64,000 nucleotides of DNA from Oegoconia quadripuncta (lineage: Eukaryota; Arthropoda; Insecta; Lepidoptera; Autostichidae), in contig OX438751.1 in assembly GCA_949316235.1 (NCBI GenBank), positions 18,972,801-19,036,800 of the forward strand. The letters are read 5' to 3'. The notes under the pieces are model-generated. The model saw only the letters and a list, made by a program, of their open reading frames with translations, was not told the DNA's origin and ran no database searches. The position numbers were made by a program, and so were the translations under genes. Position 1 is the first letter of the stretch; each line of letters begins with the position of its first letter. Shown here in pieces: positions 10,991-22,040 of this stretch.

Positions 10991-11125
10991 CTTATAGCAT
11001 GACAGGTGCAATAAACGTTTATGTGACCCAAGATAATATTTGTCCTGCTCATTAGTTCGGACGAAATATAGCTACAAATATCTCACTCTCACGACGCGTC
11101 GCGAGCGGCAGACGATATCACACTA
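10990..11125. repeat. Dispersed repeat, paired with 3172-3310
   Basis: Shares 'atagcatgacaggtgcaataa', 'agataatatttgtcctg' and 'ggacgaaatata' with 3172-3310. The MITE at 10684-10990 abuts its left edge, suggesting insertion at or into this repeat. Confidence 0.55.
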
Positions 11126-11144
11126 TGGGGCAAGATTAACCTTT

Positions 11145-11310
11145 ACTACTAAAATAAATAAATAAATAACAAATATCGCTGGACATAAACACATCGCTAT
11201 TTAGTTCCACACTAAGCAACTAGGCTTGTGTTATGCAAACGGTGCATGATTGATAAACCTGCACACGAATACATTTTTTTGCAAATATACATATACTTAT
11301 TAAATGCAAC
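11145..11310 (-). repeat. Diverged SINE-B tail fragment
   Basis: An (AAAT)n stretch is followed by 'ggacataaacacatcgcta', 'ttccacactaagcaactagg' and 'cttgtgttatg', the minus-strand order of a SINE-B tail and body. The tRNA-like head is missing. Confidence 0.6.
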
Positions 11311-12496
11311 ATTCATAAAATACAGAAATATCACATAATTTCTTATATGTGGTAGATTATAGTTTTTATGACAACTAGTTATTGTCGTTTACCCTTAATG
11401 GCTACTTATTTATATAATTATCATCATAAATAAGTCCATAAAGAGTCCACTAAATAAAAGCTTCTCCGAAGGCGCGGCTTTAATTTCTTTTATGGGAGGT
11501 GTTACCATAACCTCGACTGGCAAGCGGACGGATTGGCGATCACATATTTATGAGACGGAACAAAGTTTCTTAGAACACACCAGTGACACTGCTATCAATC
11601 ACTGGGTATTACGCTCAGAATTCCTTAGTCGTTTTTTTCTGATACCCACGGGAAGCGACAGCTTAGTCCTAATTGTAGTCTACCAGGAACACAAGGACGG
11701 GTATGAGGTCTAGATATCTATCTTAAACAGATAGTAATAACACCTAATGTAATGTACCCTATTCAAGAGCAAATAAATCATATTCTGTTCTATAGATATC
11801 TAGACATCACATAATTCGATAAACTTTTCACAGATCAATTTTTCAAAGTTCGCACACTATATATAAAATCATTATTTAACAATTAGAACATCAAATTTAG
11901 AGAATGAAAATGGATTTTTTTGTAAAGTTGGCCCTTTTGGACAGGCGAAGGGTATGCAGCCCATACACCATTTTATCAAGCGAAAAGCTAGTTTCGAATA
12001 AAATTTGTTTTTTTTTTATAAAACTAATTCTAAGCTACAAATTTCTCGTAGACGACAGTATTATTATAACCTTTGTAGAACTGTATTTCTTTAATTTTTA
12101 ACAGTGCTCAAAGTCTCTAAACGGGACCATCATTAAAAGTTATCATAAAGCAAAGTTTGTTGAAACGTGTGCAAACCACGACAATGAAGTAGGTATTACC
12201 CGAGCTACGACGGGCAGAGAGATTACAAGTTTTAAGATTGATGAATCTCGGGGTTCTAACGTATCTTCCCGTGAATTTTTCAAGTTACGGCTTAAAATTA
12301 AGTGACTCAAGTTACGTTTACGTTTAAGGATCTTTATCAGTAAAAGTTTGCTTAATTACTTTGGCCCGGGAAGTTAGTTATTTATTATGTAAAATGTACA
12401 ATTTATACAAGTATAAAGAGGAAGATAAGTTGCAAATGAAAGATTCAAAGAGGTCTTTCTCCACGGTGACAGTAGTGACTCCAGGGATCCGCTACC
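11311..12496. other. No gene seen
   Basis: The frames at 11492-11713 and 11904-12101 lack domains and supporting context. The area around 11700-11770 has repeated 'agatatcta' and 'gttctatag' motifs but no structure I can name. Confidence 0.3.
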
Positions 12497-12705
12497 TTTT
12501 TTTTTGTGCACTACGGGTTGGTACTTGACCTCAATCACACCTGATGTTAAGTGAAGATGAGGTCGAAGGTGGAAGCGTACTGACCCGGAAACCTCAACAC
12601 ATTTGGGGGACTGGCTATCTTATCTCTTACAACCGGAACACAATAATGCTGTTAACATTGCTGCAAGGCGGCAGATTTAGATAAGATTTAAAGCTTAAAA
12701 AGCTT
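12497..12705 (-). repeat. SINE-C, 5'-truncated
   Basis: A T-run at 12497-12506 (the A-tail of the minus strand) precedes 'cactacgggttggtacttga', 'cctcaatcacacctgatgtt', 'gatgaggtcgaaggtgg', 'gactggctatcttatctctt' and 'gctgttaacattgctg'. These follow the reverse order of the full SINE-C at 25141-25473. The tRNA-like head is absent. Confidence 0.75.
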
Positions 12706-12779
12706 TTAAAGTGGATAAGTTTTTTAGAGGAGTATTGAGTCTACCAATTACCAATTTTAAAGGAATATATATGTTGACC

Positions 12780-12995
12780 TGTGGTTCCCTGAGGATATCC
12801 CAAAAGGCGACTAATACGATCGTGAGCACAACAGCTTATATCACTGACGGGCGGTAACGTCATTGGTCCAGAGCTTCCACAAAAATCTGCGAACGCCAAA
12901 CCGCCTGCCCAGCGTGGCGATTAGGGCAAATCCTCCCACAGGAAGCGATGCAAAGGAGAGGCTTATGCCCAGGGAGTTTTATGGCTGTTGATGTG
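12780..12995 (-). repeat. Dispersed repeat fragment
   Basis: Contains 'caaaaggcgactaatacga', 'cctgcccagcgtggcgatta' and 'gggcaaatcctcc', the reverse of motifs seen in plus orientation at 55560-55680 and 58250-58400. A non-coding repeat, probably a LINE 3' region. Confidence 0.45.
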
Positions 12996-14029
12996 TGCGT
13001 GTGTATGAGTTTAATGAAATGTATTAACTTTTGCTTAATTGAATCTTTTTCTCTTGCTGTAGTGCTTATTTAGTGCTGCTCACGGGAAGACATGGGTTGG
13101 TTTTATTTTTACGTGCCGGTAACCAGAGTAGCCCAGGGAAAATACGGTAAAAAATTAGCTTAGCTAGACATAATTCAGAACCGACGTAGGTATATAATTG
13201 CTATCTTATAGAGGTATATTAGAGATGTAATTTTGAATAATTTAGCCTAAAAAAAACGAGCGCTTAGTTTAGATTTTTTTATAAAACCCCATTTTTAATT
13301 TGTATCTTAATAAGAATAAATACTAACTGATATTTAATAAGGTAGAGTTTTGTTAAACACAGTTAACTTATTGATGGATAAAAAACTAAGCATGTTATAG
13401 TTAGGCATGCACGTGTTTTAGCTGAAAATGTCGTCGAGCTGCATTGCTTAAGAAATATAAATGAGAACTAATATTTTGTAACGATAATTTCCCTAAATGT
13501 TTTGAAATTAAAGAAATATTTTTTTTTTAAATAAACACATGTTTCAACTTTAGCTTATTTAGTTACTTAGTACTTGCGTTTCTTACAAATGCTTAATTTT
13601 TAGCAATTGTTACTACATTTACAACACATTATTAAATATTTCAAGAAAACTGCGGTTATTCGTTTTTCTGAAGCCAAACCGTATACCGACGAGTGACGAT
13701 TCGATCCAATTCACATTACATTGTCTATTACACAAATGGTTGGCAATAAATTTCATGTTAGATAATTACTCCTGTCGTAACAAGAATTAAACCAAAATAT
13801 AAATTTTGCCCACGTGTAATGCCATGCTAACATGCAAATTTAATTGCTAACCAATATAAATGGATCGAGGAATCGGCAACCCATTATTGGGGTGTTATTG
13901 GATATAATTCACTCGTAAGTTCGGCGGGTGTCCGTATAAATTGTGCAAATTGCCCGCGGTTGGTTGATGGTTAATCTACAGTTTGACGTAGATAATCTGT
14001 ACTGTATATCATTGGCTTATGTATTACTA
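12996..14029. other. No gene seen
   Basis: A short repeat scrap with 'gggaagacatgggttggtt' lies near 13084-13105. The rest is AT-rich, and I see no feature in it. Confidence 0.3.
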
Positions 14030-14260
14030 GCATTCCGCCTGCGGGTTCGCCTGCGTTAGAATAACTTTATCGCGGATTTGGTTATTTTGTTAATCCCGCA
14101 GGAATTACTCACTTTATCGAGATAAAAAAATATCATATTTATATGACACCTATATACCAAGTGTTATGCAAATCCGGTCGTCCGTTTCGCCGTGGTTGAG
14201 CAACAAACAAACATCCAAATTCATTAAAATTTCGCATTTATAATATTAGTTAGATATGTG
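14030..14260. repeat. Dispersed 'ccgcctgcgggttcgcctgc' repeat
   Basis: Starts with a degraded form of the 'ctttccgcccgcgacttcg' motif and ends 'tcgcatttataatattagtt', the same two ends as the copies at 37960-38104 and 41752-41962. The middle differs, with 'aatccggtcgtccgtttcgc' in place of 'aatcggttcagcaaaa'. A very common lepidopteran repeat. Confidence 0.6.
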
Positions 14261-14310
14261 GTTTACTTACTAGGCTAGGTAGGTAGACTAGCCGCGTGTG
14301 ACTTCATCCG

Positions 14311-14537
14311 AATGGAATCTAATCTAATCTGGTCTATTCTAGTCTAGGTATATATTATGAGAAATATGTACATTTTTGAAAAAAAATAATTTGCCTACCT
14401 ATGCCAATAACTTCTATTTCAGTTGATGTTATTGCCAATAGAAGTTATTGGCATAGGTAGGCAAATTATTTTTTTTTCAAAATGTACATATTTCACATAA
14501 TATACCTAGACTAGAATAGACTAGATTAGATTCCATT
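14311..14537. mobile_element. Foldback (hairpin) element, 227 bp
   Basis: An inverted repeat with arms of about 108 and 101 bp and an 18-nt loop (14419-14436). The outer ends are aatggaatctaatct and its complement; inner arms share 'tgcctacctatgccaataac'. Differences are a 5-bp gap near the outer end, a 2-bp gap and a few substitutions. A transcript would form one long hairpin. Probably a foldback MITE. The adjoining 14545-14585 resembles one terminus of the MITE at 38571-38944. Confidence 0.8.
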
Positions 14538-14721
14538 TGTCTTATTTTTTCCTTACGGTAATAAAACTCATCCGGTATAGATAGAACATAACCGGGATTA
14601 TGACAGGATTTTTTATCCGATTATTTTATCACTTTGAGTAGTACCGGCGGGATATTTCCGCGATAAAGTTAAGCAAGAAATTATTACACTATTGTTTGAA
14701 AGAAATATGTTGAAACACTGA

Positions 14722-14845
14722 ATATATGAAAGAAACAGAGTGAACAGGCATTTACTGGGATCGCGTGCTTTATCTTCGACCACATCGTCACTTTCCATCA
14801 GATGAGATTGTGGTCCGAATCCAGTCAATCATAAAAAAAAACACG
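14722..14845 (+). pseudogene. LINE 3' end fragment
   Basis: Translation gives VNRHLLGSRALSSTTSSLSI before a stop, the extreme C-terminus of an insect jockey-like LINE, followed by 'ccagtcaatcataaaaaaa', its 3' tail. The same tail ends the fragment at 60758-60957. Confidence 0.65.
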
Positions 14846-14885
14846 TATTTACTCATTGCCTTAGTAAAGTTTAAATATTAGCATA

Positions 14886-14970
14886 GAGGTCCTGTAGCGT
14901 ACAAGTATCGAGACACGAAGGGCAGCATATAGAAGATGCTGCATAGTTTGTGGTGTATCACCGCACAAGC
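14886..14970 (-). pseudogene. LINE C-terminal scrap
   Basis: Minus strand encodes a DTPQTMQHLL-type stretch, matching the DTPQTMEHLPCCPSCPDTS region at 24353-24545. That region is part of a cysteine-containing C-terminus of an insect LINE reverse transcriptase. Only about 80 bp remain. Confidence 0.6.
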
Positions 14971-15650
14971 GTCTCATTGTTATAAAAACTTTACGAACAA
15001 ATATGAGTTTCATATTTTGTCTACTGCCCATCTGAGCTCGAAAGAAAACCGGTCACAGTTACAGCAATTCATTTCAATAAGGTTAGTTACTTCAGCAGAG
15101 TGGAAAAGACCTCACTGATGAACCTTTGTTGAATAGTAAAAAGCAAGTCATGTGCGAGTCTCTGGAATGAAACACTAATAATCATATTGAAACTAAGTTG
15201 AAACTAAGTTACAGTACCTCGCGAAGAAGTTCAAAGCCAAACCACAAAAGGGCATTTAGACACATTTAAGCTTGCGGTTTTAACCCTGTAACCAACTCCT
15301 GTCCTTACCTGTAGTACAAAATTATAATCACATCAAGGCAACACCCTGAAACCTTGGGCCGGAGGGCTTTCAATATATATGTAGCTACGAGTAGTAATTA
15401 ATTAGTGGAGAAGCCTAGCGTGTAACACTTTACTTAATCGCTCACTCAAGATTGTCAAATACTTAGGTATTTAGAAATATATTTAGATATTTGTTAAGAA
15501 AATTTATTGTAATAACATAAATCACCATTTTAAATATTACAACAATACGGTAAATACTTTTTAACCCCCAACGAAGCACGACGGGTGTTATGTGTTCGAC
15601 GGGGTTGTGAGTGTGTGTTGTTCGAACGTATCTCAGTAATGTATGCTCCT
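14971..15650. other. No gene seen
   Basis: Non-coding. A duplicated 'ttgaaactaag' occurs at 15188-15210. Confidence 0.3.
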
Positions 15651-15800
15651 GCAGATTTTTTTTTATATGAGAGGGCAGCAAACGAGCATGAGTGTCACCT
15701 GATGGAAAGCAATCACCGCCGCCCATGGACACCCGCAACACCAAAAGGGTCACAGATGCGTTGCCGGCCTTTGAGGAAGGTGTAGGCTCGTTTCTTGAAG
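15651..15800 (-). repeat. Dispersed 'gagagggcagcaaacgagca' repeat
   Basis: A T-run followed by 'atatgagagggcagcaaacg', 'gtcacctgatggaaagcaat' and 'gcccatggacacccgcaaca'. A second copy is at 38960-39055. The T-run marks the 3' tail of a minus-strand retroelement end. The 136-codon minus-strand frame (15463-15873) and the plus-strand frame at 15585 derive from this repeat and are not genes. The repeat is very common in Lepidoptera. Confidence 0.7.
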
Positions 15801-16504
15801 GTTCCAATGTCGTACTTGTTTTATTTTTTATATAAAGACTAAACGACGGACAGGTTCTATAGCCATATTTCATGAAAATCGGTTAAACCGTTTCGAAAAT
15901 CTATAGATATTTTGGGTGGAAGGTCTCTTAGTCGCCTTTTACGTCTCCAACGGAAGATATGGGTTGGTTCTATTCGTTTTGCATGCCGAAATCACACACA
16001 AACCATATTACCTAAGTAAGCAGTATGTCTTTCTACTTTTGTCTTGATATTATAAACATCCTTACACCAAGTCAAGCCTGTCAAGAGGCAGTATGGCTTT
16101 GTTCCTTAGCCGTTCCTATTATAAGGAAAAAGAAAACTTCTCTCTCTAGCTGTCAAGTGACAACCCTAGTTATTTCACCTATCTCCCTTGACTTTGAGTT
16201 GAGCAATTAGTCCAGACTCCCGCTCCGTGATTGAATTAGAAATATAATTAACTTATCTTGCAATTTGTGGAGCAGCTACTTCTGATTAGTAGATATAGGT
16301 ATGGTGTGGTTACATAAAGGATCTAGAGGATGTTATAGTTTGATAATAGAAGGTTAAAACAAAATGTGGGTATTTACAAGAATATTATCCGAGTATATAT
16401 TTTTTTTTTTCAGAATTTTCAGAAACTACCTAATCTATATGTATAGTTGAAATTCGGGGTATTTATATTATTTTATTCAACAGGTTGATTGCTTATAGCT
16501 TTAT
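15801..16504. other. Non-genic with repeat scraps
   Basis: Positions about 15905-15990 hold 'cttagtcgccttttacg' and 'atatgggttggttctattcg', scraps of a common lepidopteran repeat also visible near 28556-28610 and 55650. No gene. Confidence 0.4.
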
Positions 16505-16590
16505 AAAATAAATAAATAATAAATAAAATATCTTTACACATACACACGGCGCCATCTAGGTCCACAGTAGCAGTAAGCTTGTGTTATGGA
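16505..16590 (-). repeat. SINE-B tail fragment
   Basis: An (AAAT)n-type tail followed by 'tatctttacacatacacacg', 'gcgccatctaggtccacagt' and 'gcttgtgttatggata', the minus-strand tail of SINE-B. The rest is missing. Confidence 0.7.
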
Positions 16591-18059
16591 TATCAATGCG
16601 GAAGCAATGCGGCCAGCCTTCTGTGTATGTACCACCAACGAGGAATTTAGGGGTAGTTTTATCTGTGACTTTTTTAGAACAAATTATCAGCTAATTTTAA
16701 TGTATTTTAAATAGTCGATATCTAAACTTCTTATTCTTATATCATATCTCCATCCACTGCGGGCAAGACAGACCGTTTCTGATTCAAACCACCTTTTCCA
16801 TATCTCAACAATTAGTACATAAAGTAATCGTCAACAGTTTCACATGCCCCCACTGATGGAATGGAACACAGTCAATGTTATAAGTGTGTTTGACAAGGAA
16901 AATACTCGTGTGGAAATGCCACGAATGCCGCCTCCATCCAAAGACTAACGCTAATAGGAATGTGACTACATCACGAGTGCGATATAAAGTAATATTGCAG
17001 AGGAATCACAGTAATTAAATAAACTGAATAATATCGAAATGTTTTTTTAACTGTCTCGGCTGCGGCTGGAAATCAAACTCGGAATTTTTATGTCAGCGGC
17101 GTTGCCATAATAATTCAACTCGGTCATGGAGCGAACGGACAATTATGCTAAAATGACGTCTATTTATAGTTTGAGGTGCTTGTGATCTGTAGGCAGGTGT
17201 CGAGTTAGCTGCAGGGTAGTCGTCTCGAGCAATTTAGTTGAGCACTTAGCCCGATCTCCGTCACGGCACGTTAGCACCGCCTGCCCCCTCTCAGCCAGTA
17301 GGGAGGTTTATGAGTAAGACAGTTAGATCACATATTTATAGACGGACACGAAATACGTCGTTATTGCATCCAAGAAATATTATTTACTATGGTAACAATC
17401 TGTTATATTAAATTTTGACCAAGCCTTACAACAATTCGGATAAATAGATGTGGAAAAGAAATAATGGATACTTACTGTATGTCACGACCGTTATTCCAAA
17501 TGAGGTGGTCAGAGATATCCCAAACATGAACATTAAAAGCGTAATGTTCTACATTTCGCCATTCAAAAATAGAAATATACCTATATGTGCCAGAGGGTGA
17601 GCCTACCGCCGTTAAAACGTCCAAATGTAAGACGTTTTTTTTTGTGATGTAGTCCCTCAGCTGAACTTTACAATTCCCACGAGAAGAGACAGAAACTACA
17701 CGTCACTATCTTTACTGATTCTCTGTTGAGAATAAAAAGAACTTATACATCTTTGGTGTTATCTTTATGAAAGAATGTTCTCCCGATGAAAATTATTTAG
17801 AAAAGTAAAAAACTGAATAAACGCGAATAAGTGTCCCCACTATTTTTCATCAGCATTAAATACGATTTCAATTTGGTATCATTTGGGATTAGTTTTAATT
17901 CAAATACCTGATTAGTAGATTAATTTGATTTACTTAACGTTTCAAATAGAATAGAATTTACTTCATTCAACGATATCCACTGGCAAAATTATTGTCAATT
18001 ACAAAATGTTATCAACAACATTCACAGCACATAAAGTCCACTACTAAACATAATAATTT
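16591..18059. other. Mostly repeat-free intergenic sequence
   Basis: Only one clear repeat, at 17478-17545 ('atgtcacgaccgttattcc', 'ggtggtcagagatatccc'), also found near 28640-28910, 40667-40735 and 45078. The segment 17040-17290 has more balanced composition and no repeat, and may be unique host non-coding DNA. No gene could be supported. Confidence 0.4.
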
Positions 18060-18190
18060 ACGCCTCTTTTCATGGGTGGATTTGCAGTAATCGCAAAGCT
18101 GGCAGGCGAATTGTCGATGGCAGATTATTTTACGAGCACCACGCCAATGACGCTGCTGATACATTGACCCACAACCATATCTGTTATCAC
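18060..18190 (+). repeat. Dispersed repeat scrap
   Basis: Diverged relative of 58250-58400: both share 'ccaatgacgctgctg' after a 'tggtaatc/cagtaatcgca' stretch. Non-coding. Confidence 0.4.
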
Positions 18191-18272
18191 GCCAAATAAG
18201 AGTAATGTAGACTTATTAACGGTCAAGTAAAAGCATTCTTTCCCTTAATTATGTTTTTAAAAAAAATGCCGT

Positions 18273-18365
18273 GTTTTTTTTTTTATGCATAACGGGTTCG
18301 TACTTGACCTCAATCACACCTGATGTTAAATGAAGATAAGGTCGAAGATGGAAGTGTCGTATCTA
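18273..18365 (-). repeat. SINE-C 3' fragment
   Basis: A T-run, then 'gcataacgggttcgtacttga', 'cctcaatcacacctgatgtt' and 'ataaggtcgaagatggaagtg' in the SINE-C minus-strand order. Only the 3' 80-90 bp are present. Confidence 0.75.
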
Positions 18366-18469
18366 GTGACCTATCTTTGCCAACAGGCATCTCTTCGCCT
18401 TTACCATCATTAACGCCTCGTCATTTGTTCTCTTCTCTTTTTTTGAAGAACATATTTGAGGGAAAGATT

Positions 18470-18640
18470 GAAAGAAAGAGAGGAAGGGGAAGACCAAGGT
18501 GCAATACTTGGACCAAGTGAAAGAAAAGGTGAATGTCGTGAACCAAACGTCGTACCAAAAGGTTAAATCGAGGGAGAAAAGCTAAGAGATTACTCGACCG
18601 ACAAGAGAGCTCTTAAATTGATGAAGAAGAAAAGCATTCT
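18470..18640 (+). pseudogene. LINE C-terminal relic
   Basis: ERKRGRGRPRCNTWTK in one frame, then QVKEKVNVVNQTSYQKVKS in the next. This is the GRGRPR...Y-x-x-x-K arrangement found near the C-terminus of many insect LINE reverse transcriptases. The shift between the two parts shows it is dead. Confidence 0.6.
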
Positions 18641-18930
18641 CTTGTTCCAGTAAAAAGCAAAGACTCGAATAATCAACTAATTCTTCACTAAGCAATACAA
18701 TAGCCTTCATTTCAAGAAAGTCGTTTTAACGTAGCCCTTAGATTAATTAGGCACTCCTCCGAACATCAAAATACTAAACTCCGAACCCTTTCATTCACAA
18801 CTTTATTAGACTTTCCTTTGTATGTAACATGTGAATACGTGATTAAGCCATTCATAATGTAAATAAGCTTTGCGAAATAAACGACATCTCATAAAGGCGG
18901 CCCACATAATTGACTCAATCCATAAGCCGC
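18641..18930. other. No feature seen
   Basis: Non-coding. Confidence 0.3.
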
Positions 18931-19012
18931 CTTGGAAGCAAGGATGTTTGCCTGGGCGCGCGGGAGCGCCGCTTGGAAGCAAGGATGTTTGCCTGGGCGC
19001 GCGGGAGCGCCG
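18931..19012. repeat. Perfect 41-bp tandem duplication, GC-rich
   Basis: The 41-bp unit beginning cttggaagcaaggatgtttg and ending gggagcgccg is present twice with no differences, followed by the first four bases of a third unit. It is much more GC-rich than its surroundings. Because 41 is not a multiple of three, it shifts any frame, so it is unlikely to be coding. The two plus-strand and one minus-strand frames across it are artefacts. Confidence 0.9.
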
Positions 19013-19609
19013 CTTGTTTGCTCCCTCGGTCACAAATATTGACACAAACACCGACTTATGCGACAAAATCAACTGAGCGTAACCTACTTCACTTGCCTGA
19101 CAAAGGTATTATTTTTCTACAAATGCTAGACAGCTGCATTATATTAAACAACTCGCTGAGCTATTTTCGAACAAGGTAGTGTTAGATTTCTAACAAATTT
19201 TATAAAACCAGCTCGCTTCGAATATCAGCACGATTAACAACGTTAATCTATATGGAAAATAAGGTTCGTAATAAAGGAATTTGTCGTTCAAATATTTCAA
19301 TATTTATATCAAGTATTATTCATAAACTTACAATTACATCTGTAAGTATACATACAATTTCCGTAAAACGAATTTGTGAAGGTTTTCTTGAGGTACCTAT
19401 ACATGGTGTTAGGTACCAGGTAATTTTTAAGGAATTCAGGATCGAGTCGACGGTTCAATTTAATGTAAATCAATCTACATTGTATTATACTTATTATCTA
19501 TAATCACTGTTACACATTGGCGCGAACTTCGAAAGATATTTTTTTATATAGTACAAATAATAATATTATTATTATGAAATCCTTTATTGCACACATAATA
19601 AAATACAAA
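19013..19609. other. No gene seen
   Basis: AT-rich. The frame at 19252-19503 has no domain. Confidence 0.3.
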
Positions 19610-20245
19610 ATACAAACGGTCGAATTGAGAACCTCCTCCTTTTATGAACTTGGTTAAAAATACAAATAATAATTACGGCAGTGAACATAGAAAGTAAGTT
19701 ATTGAGAGATACGAGCATTTCAATAAAATTCTTTTTTACTTTGTAGTGGGTGATTCAGTTAAGTCGCTTTTTTAAAAAAAATAGCGTTAAAAAAAGTGGC
19801 GTGCTTGCCAATTTCCCTGACCATTTTTGTGGAATGGCGACCCTTCTCTCTTCTACAGAATACGTAGGAAGTTGGGGTATACCAGTTCGACCCGATGATC
19901 TTTTATTTGTCATATTTATTGATAATCACACCGACCTTCTGGACACTTTTTCCATAAAAATCCAAACTGTATCTAATCGTAATTTCCCAGTGCAAAAATT
20001 ACACAAGCGTCTAAATATGTAATGATATTCTACTGTTTACCATGATTACAAAAAAAACTACTGAACCCATAGCGCTGAAATTACAATGGGACCAACTTAA
20101 CGGTATCCTCTTTCATTTACAAAAAGACGCACGTGAATCACCCGTTAAATGTCGGAGATATCGGTGTACATACATTAAAAAAAATATATACAAATTGCCG
20201 AAATTGAGAACCTCGTCCTTTTTGAAGTCGGTTAAAAAGGTCACG
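19610..20245 (+). repeat. Dispersed 'ccgaaattgagaacctcgtc' repeat
   Basis: The right end, 'gagaacctcgtcctttttga' then 'agtcggttaaaaa', is a well-known lepidopteran repeat end. A shorter version occurs at 19615-19660. 'cccgttaaatgtcggagata' is its usual upstream context. The frames at 19750-20022 and 20042-20290 lie in this repeat region and have no recognisable domain, though the repeat could descend from a coding element. Confidence 0.5.
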
Positions 20246-21148
20246 TTACTTTGCTTCTCCTGTTTGATTATAAGTATAAGATTGGATTAATACACAAACT
20301 CTCTGAAATAGCTCTCTAAAATGTGCTATACTAGATAATTTTCAACATAAGCCAATATGTAAATATGGCAAATAACATAAGCATGCAATGTGTAGCGAAT
20401 GTGTTTGTATTGAGAAAATCGTTCTGTAAAGAAAACCTCCGCACAATTTTTTGTTTTCCTCTTTATTTTTCTGAATAAACTGTGTGTATTGTGTAATATG
20501 CTAGACCATTTACTTAAAGGTTACAGTGTCGACTAAACTCTACTCTTTGTACCTTACTTTCCCCTTGGCAAAGTTGTTTTTTACTATTCTAGCACTTACT
20601 TACAGCTGTGCCGCTGTAAACGTGTCGCGTTTGGAACTTATAAAACAGGAATATTCACTAAAGTAAGCCAGAATATTGCAATGAGTTTTAGCTGTGTGTG
20701 TAAAATACTTTTTATGGGTGGTGTTACGTTACATAATACTAATATAGATGAGTTATGAAGGAGCGACCTCAGAAAAACCAGAAGACGATATAACAATATA
20801 TCCCTACCTACACAAACTAAGTGTTCTCTAAATAGTATAAAATGCATTTGTATGGTTTACACTGTCATTTACAGAATATCTTCCTTTTTACAAGTGATAT
20901 ACGTACTTTGTTTATATTTTATTTCAAGATCCACGCGGACGAAGTCGCGGGTGAAGACCTACTAAATTATAAACACAGGCCAACCACCCCACATTATAAA
21001 GCTGAAAGAAGGTTGTCCAAGTCACCGCTGAATAGTCGGAGTTCGGTCTACGCTTCCCGAGGCTTATAAAGCCATGACGAAATCGACATTTATAAATAAG
21101 TTTATTTTTTTCAAAAATATTTCCGAAAGGTCTTTCATTGAGATTATT
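20246..21148. other. No gene seen
   Basis: A scrap of the 'ccacgcggacgaagtcgcgg' repeat lies at about 20928-20952. The rest is AT-rich and non-coding. Confidence 0.35.
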
Positions 21149-21305
21149 GGTAGTACGGTTGTCAGAGATAGCCAGTCCCCCAAATGTGTTGGTGTTTCCG
21201 GGTCAGTACGCTTCCACCTTCGACCTCATCTTCACTTAACATCAGGTGTGATTGAGGTCAAGTACAAACCCGTCGTGCATAAAAAAAAAAGAAAAAAAAA
21301 AAGTA
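21149..21305 (+). repeat. SINE-C, 5'-truncated
   Basis: Contains 'ttgtcagagatagccagtcc', 'gtttccgggtcagtacgctt', 'atcaggtgtgattgaggtca' and 'cccgtcgtgcat' followed by an A-rich tail. It corresponds to the 3' half of 25141-25473; the tRNA-like head is missing. Confidence 0.8.
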
Positions 21306-21654
21306 CTCTTATAGGTTAGGTTTCAGTTTGTTAGATAAAAGAAACGTTCATTCATAACCAATCGTGCAGACTTTTTACGTCATAATACTATTTTGAAAAG
21401 GATAAATACCTACCTACAACATGATCACATGAAATTGTACAAGAATTGCTTTTAACATTCAAAGTCAAAAAGCTTTATTATGTAGGTACACAGAGTACAC
21501 TTAAAATAGTCAATTTTACATTTTTTAAGCTTACTGCTTGTTCAAAACACAATTTTCTCCTGAGAAGAACAAGCAAGAAATATATATATAAATACTGTAC
21601 TAAAAAATTGTTCTTTTCTTTTCAAAGTAGTTACAGTCTTACAATTTTGTGATT
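21306..21654. other. Non-genic; possible LINE 3' scrap
   Basis: Around 21455-21580 the minus strand reads as a possible retroelement 3' region ('tcctgagaagaacaagcaag', with a related 'cccgagaagaacgagcaaca' near 63523). Weak support; no gene. Confidence 0.35.
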
Positions 21655-21790
21655 CATCGTCATCAACATATCAGCGACAAGATGTCCACTGCTGGAAATA
21701 GGCGTAGATTTCCAGAGCGACGTATTGGAAGTGGTCTGCAACCAGCGACTTTCCGCGACCTCTATCCAGTCATCCAACCACCGTCAGTGC
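21655..21790 (-). pseudogene. LINE reverse-transcriptase C-terminal fragment
   Basis: Minus strand encodes LDDWIEVAESRWLQTTSNTS, aligning with the DDLIK-x-AG-x-x-WMQAASN stretch of the 9370-9670 relic. Truncated at both ends. Confidence 0.7.
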
Positions 21791-21959
21791 TGCAAAAAAG
21801 ACAAACAAACAAATATCACAAATTATCAATCAGTCATATATTAAAAACTGAATATCGCTGAGCTTGCTAACGAATTCAGTCTACTGGTAGGGACCTGGCC
21901 GACATTGTACATACCATATTTTTAAACTCTTTAAATTGCTGGTGTGCAATAATGAATAT

Positions 21960-22040
21960 ATTGTATTGTATCGTACCGTACCGTATCGTATCGTATCGCA
22001 TCGTATCGTGTCTTACTGCAATACACTGTATTGTATTGTA
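21960..22040. repeat. Pentanucleotide microsatellite (TATCG/TATTG)n
   Basis: Runs of tattg, taccg and tatcg units (for example gtatcgtatcgtatcgcatc) span about 80 bp with interruptions. Confidence 0.85.

Noticed and set aside
15463..15873. 136-codon minus-strand frame with [20 protein letters not shown]
   Set aside because: This peptide is the translation of a high-copy dispersed repeat (second copy at 38960-39055), not a gene.
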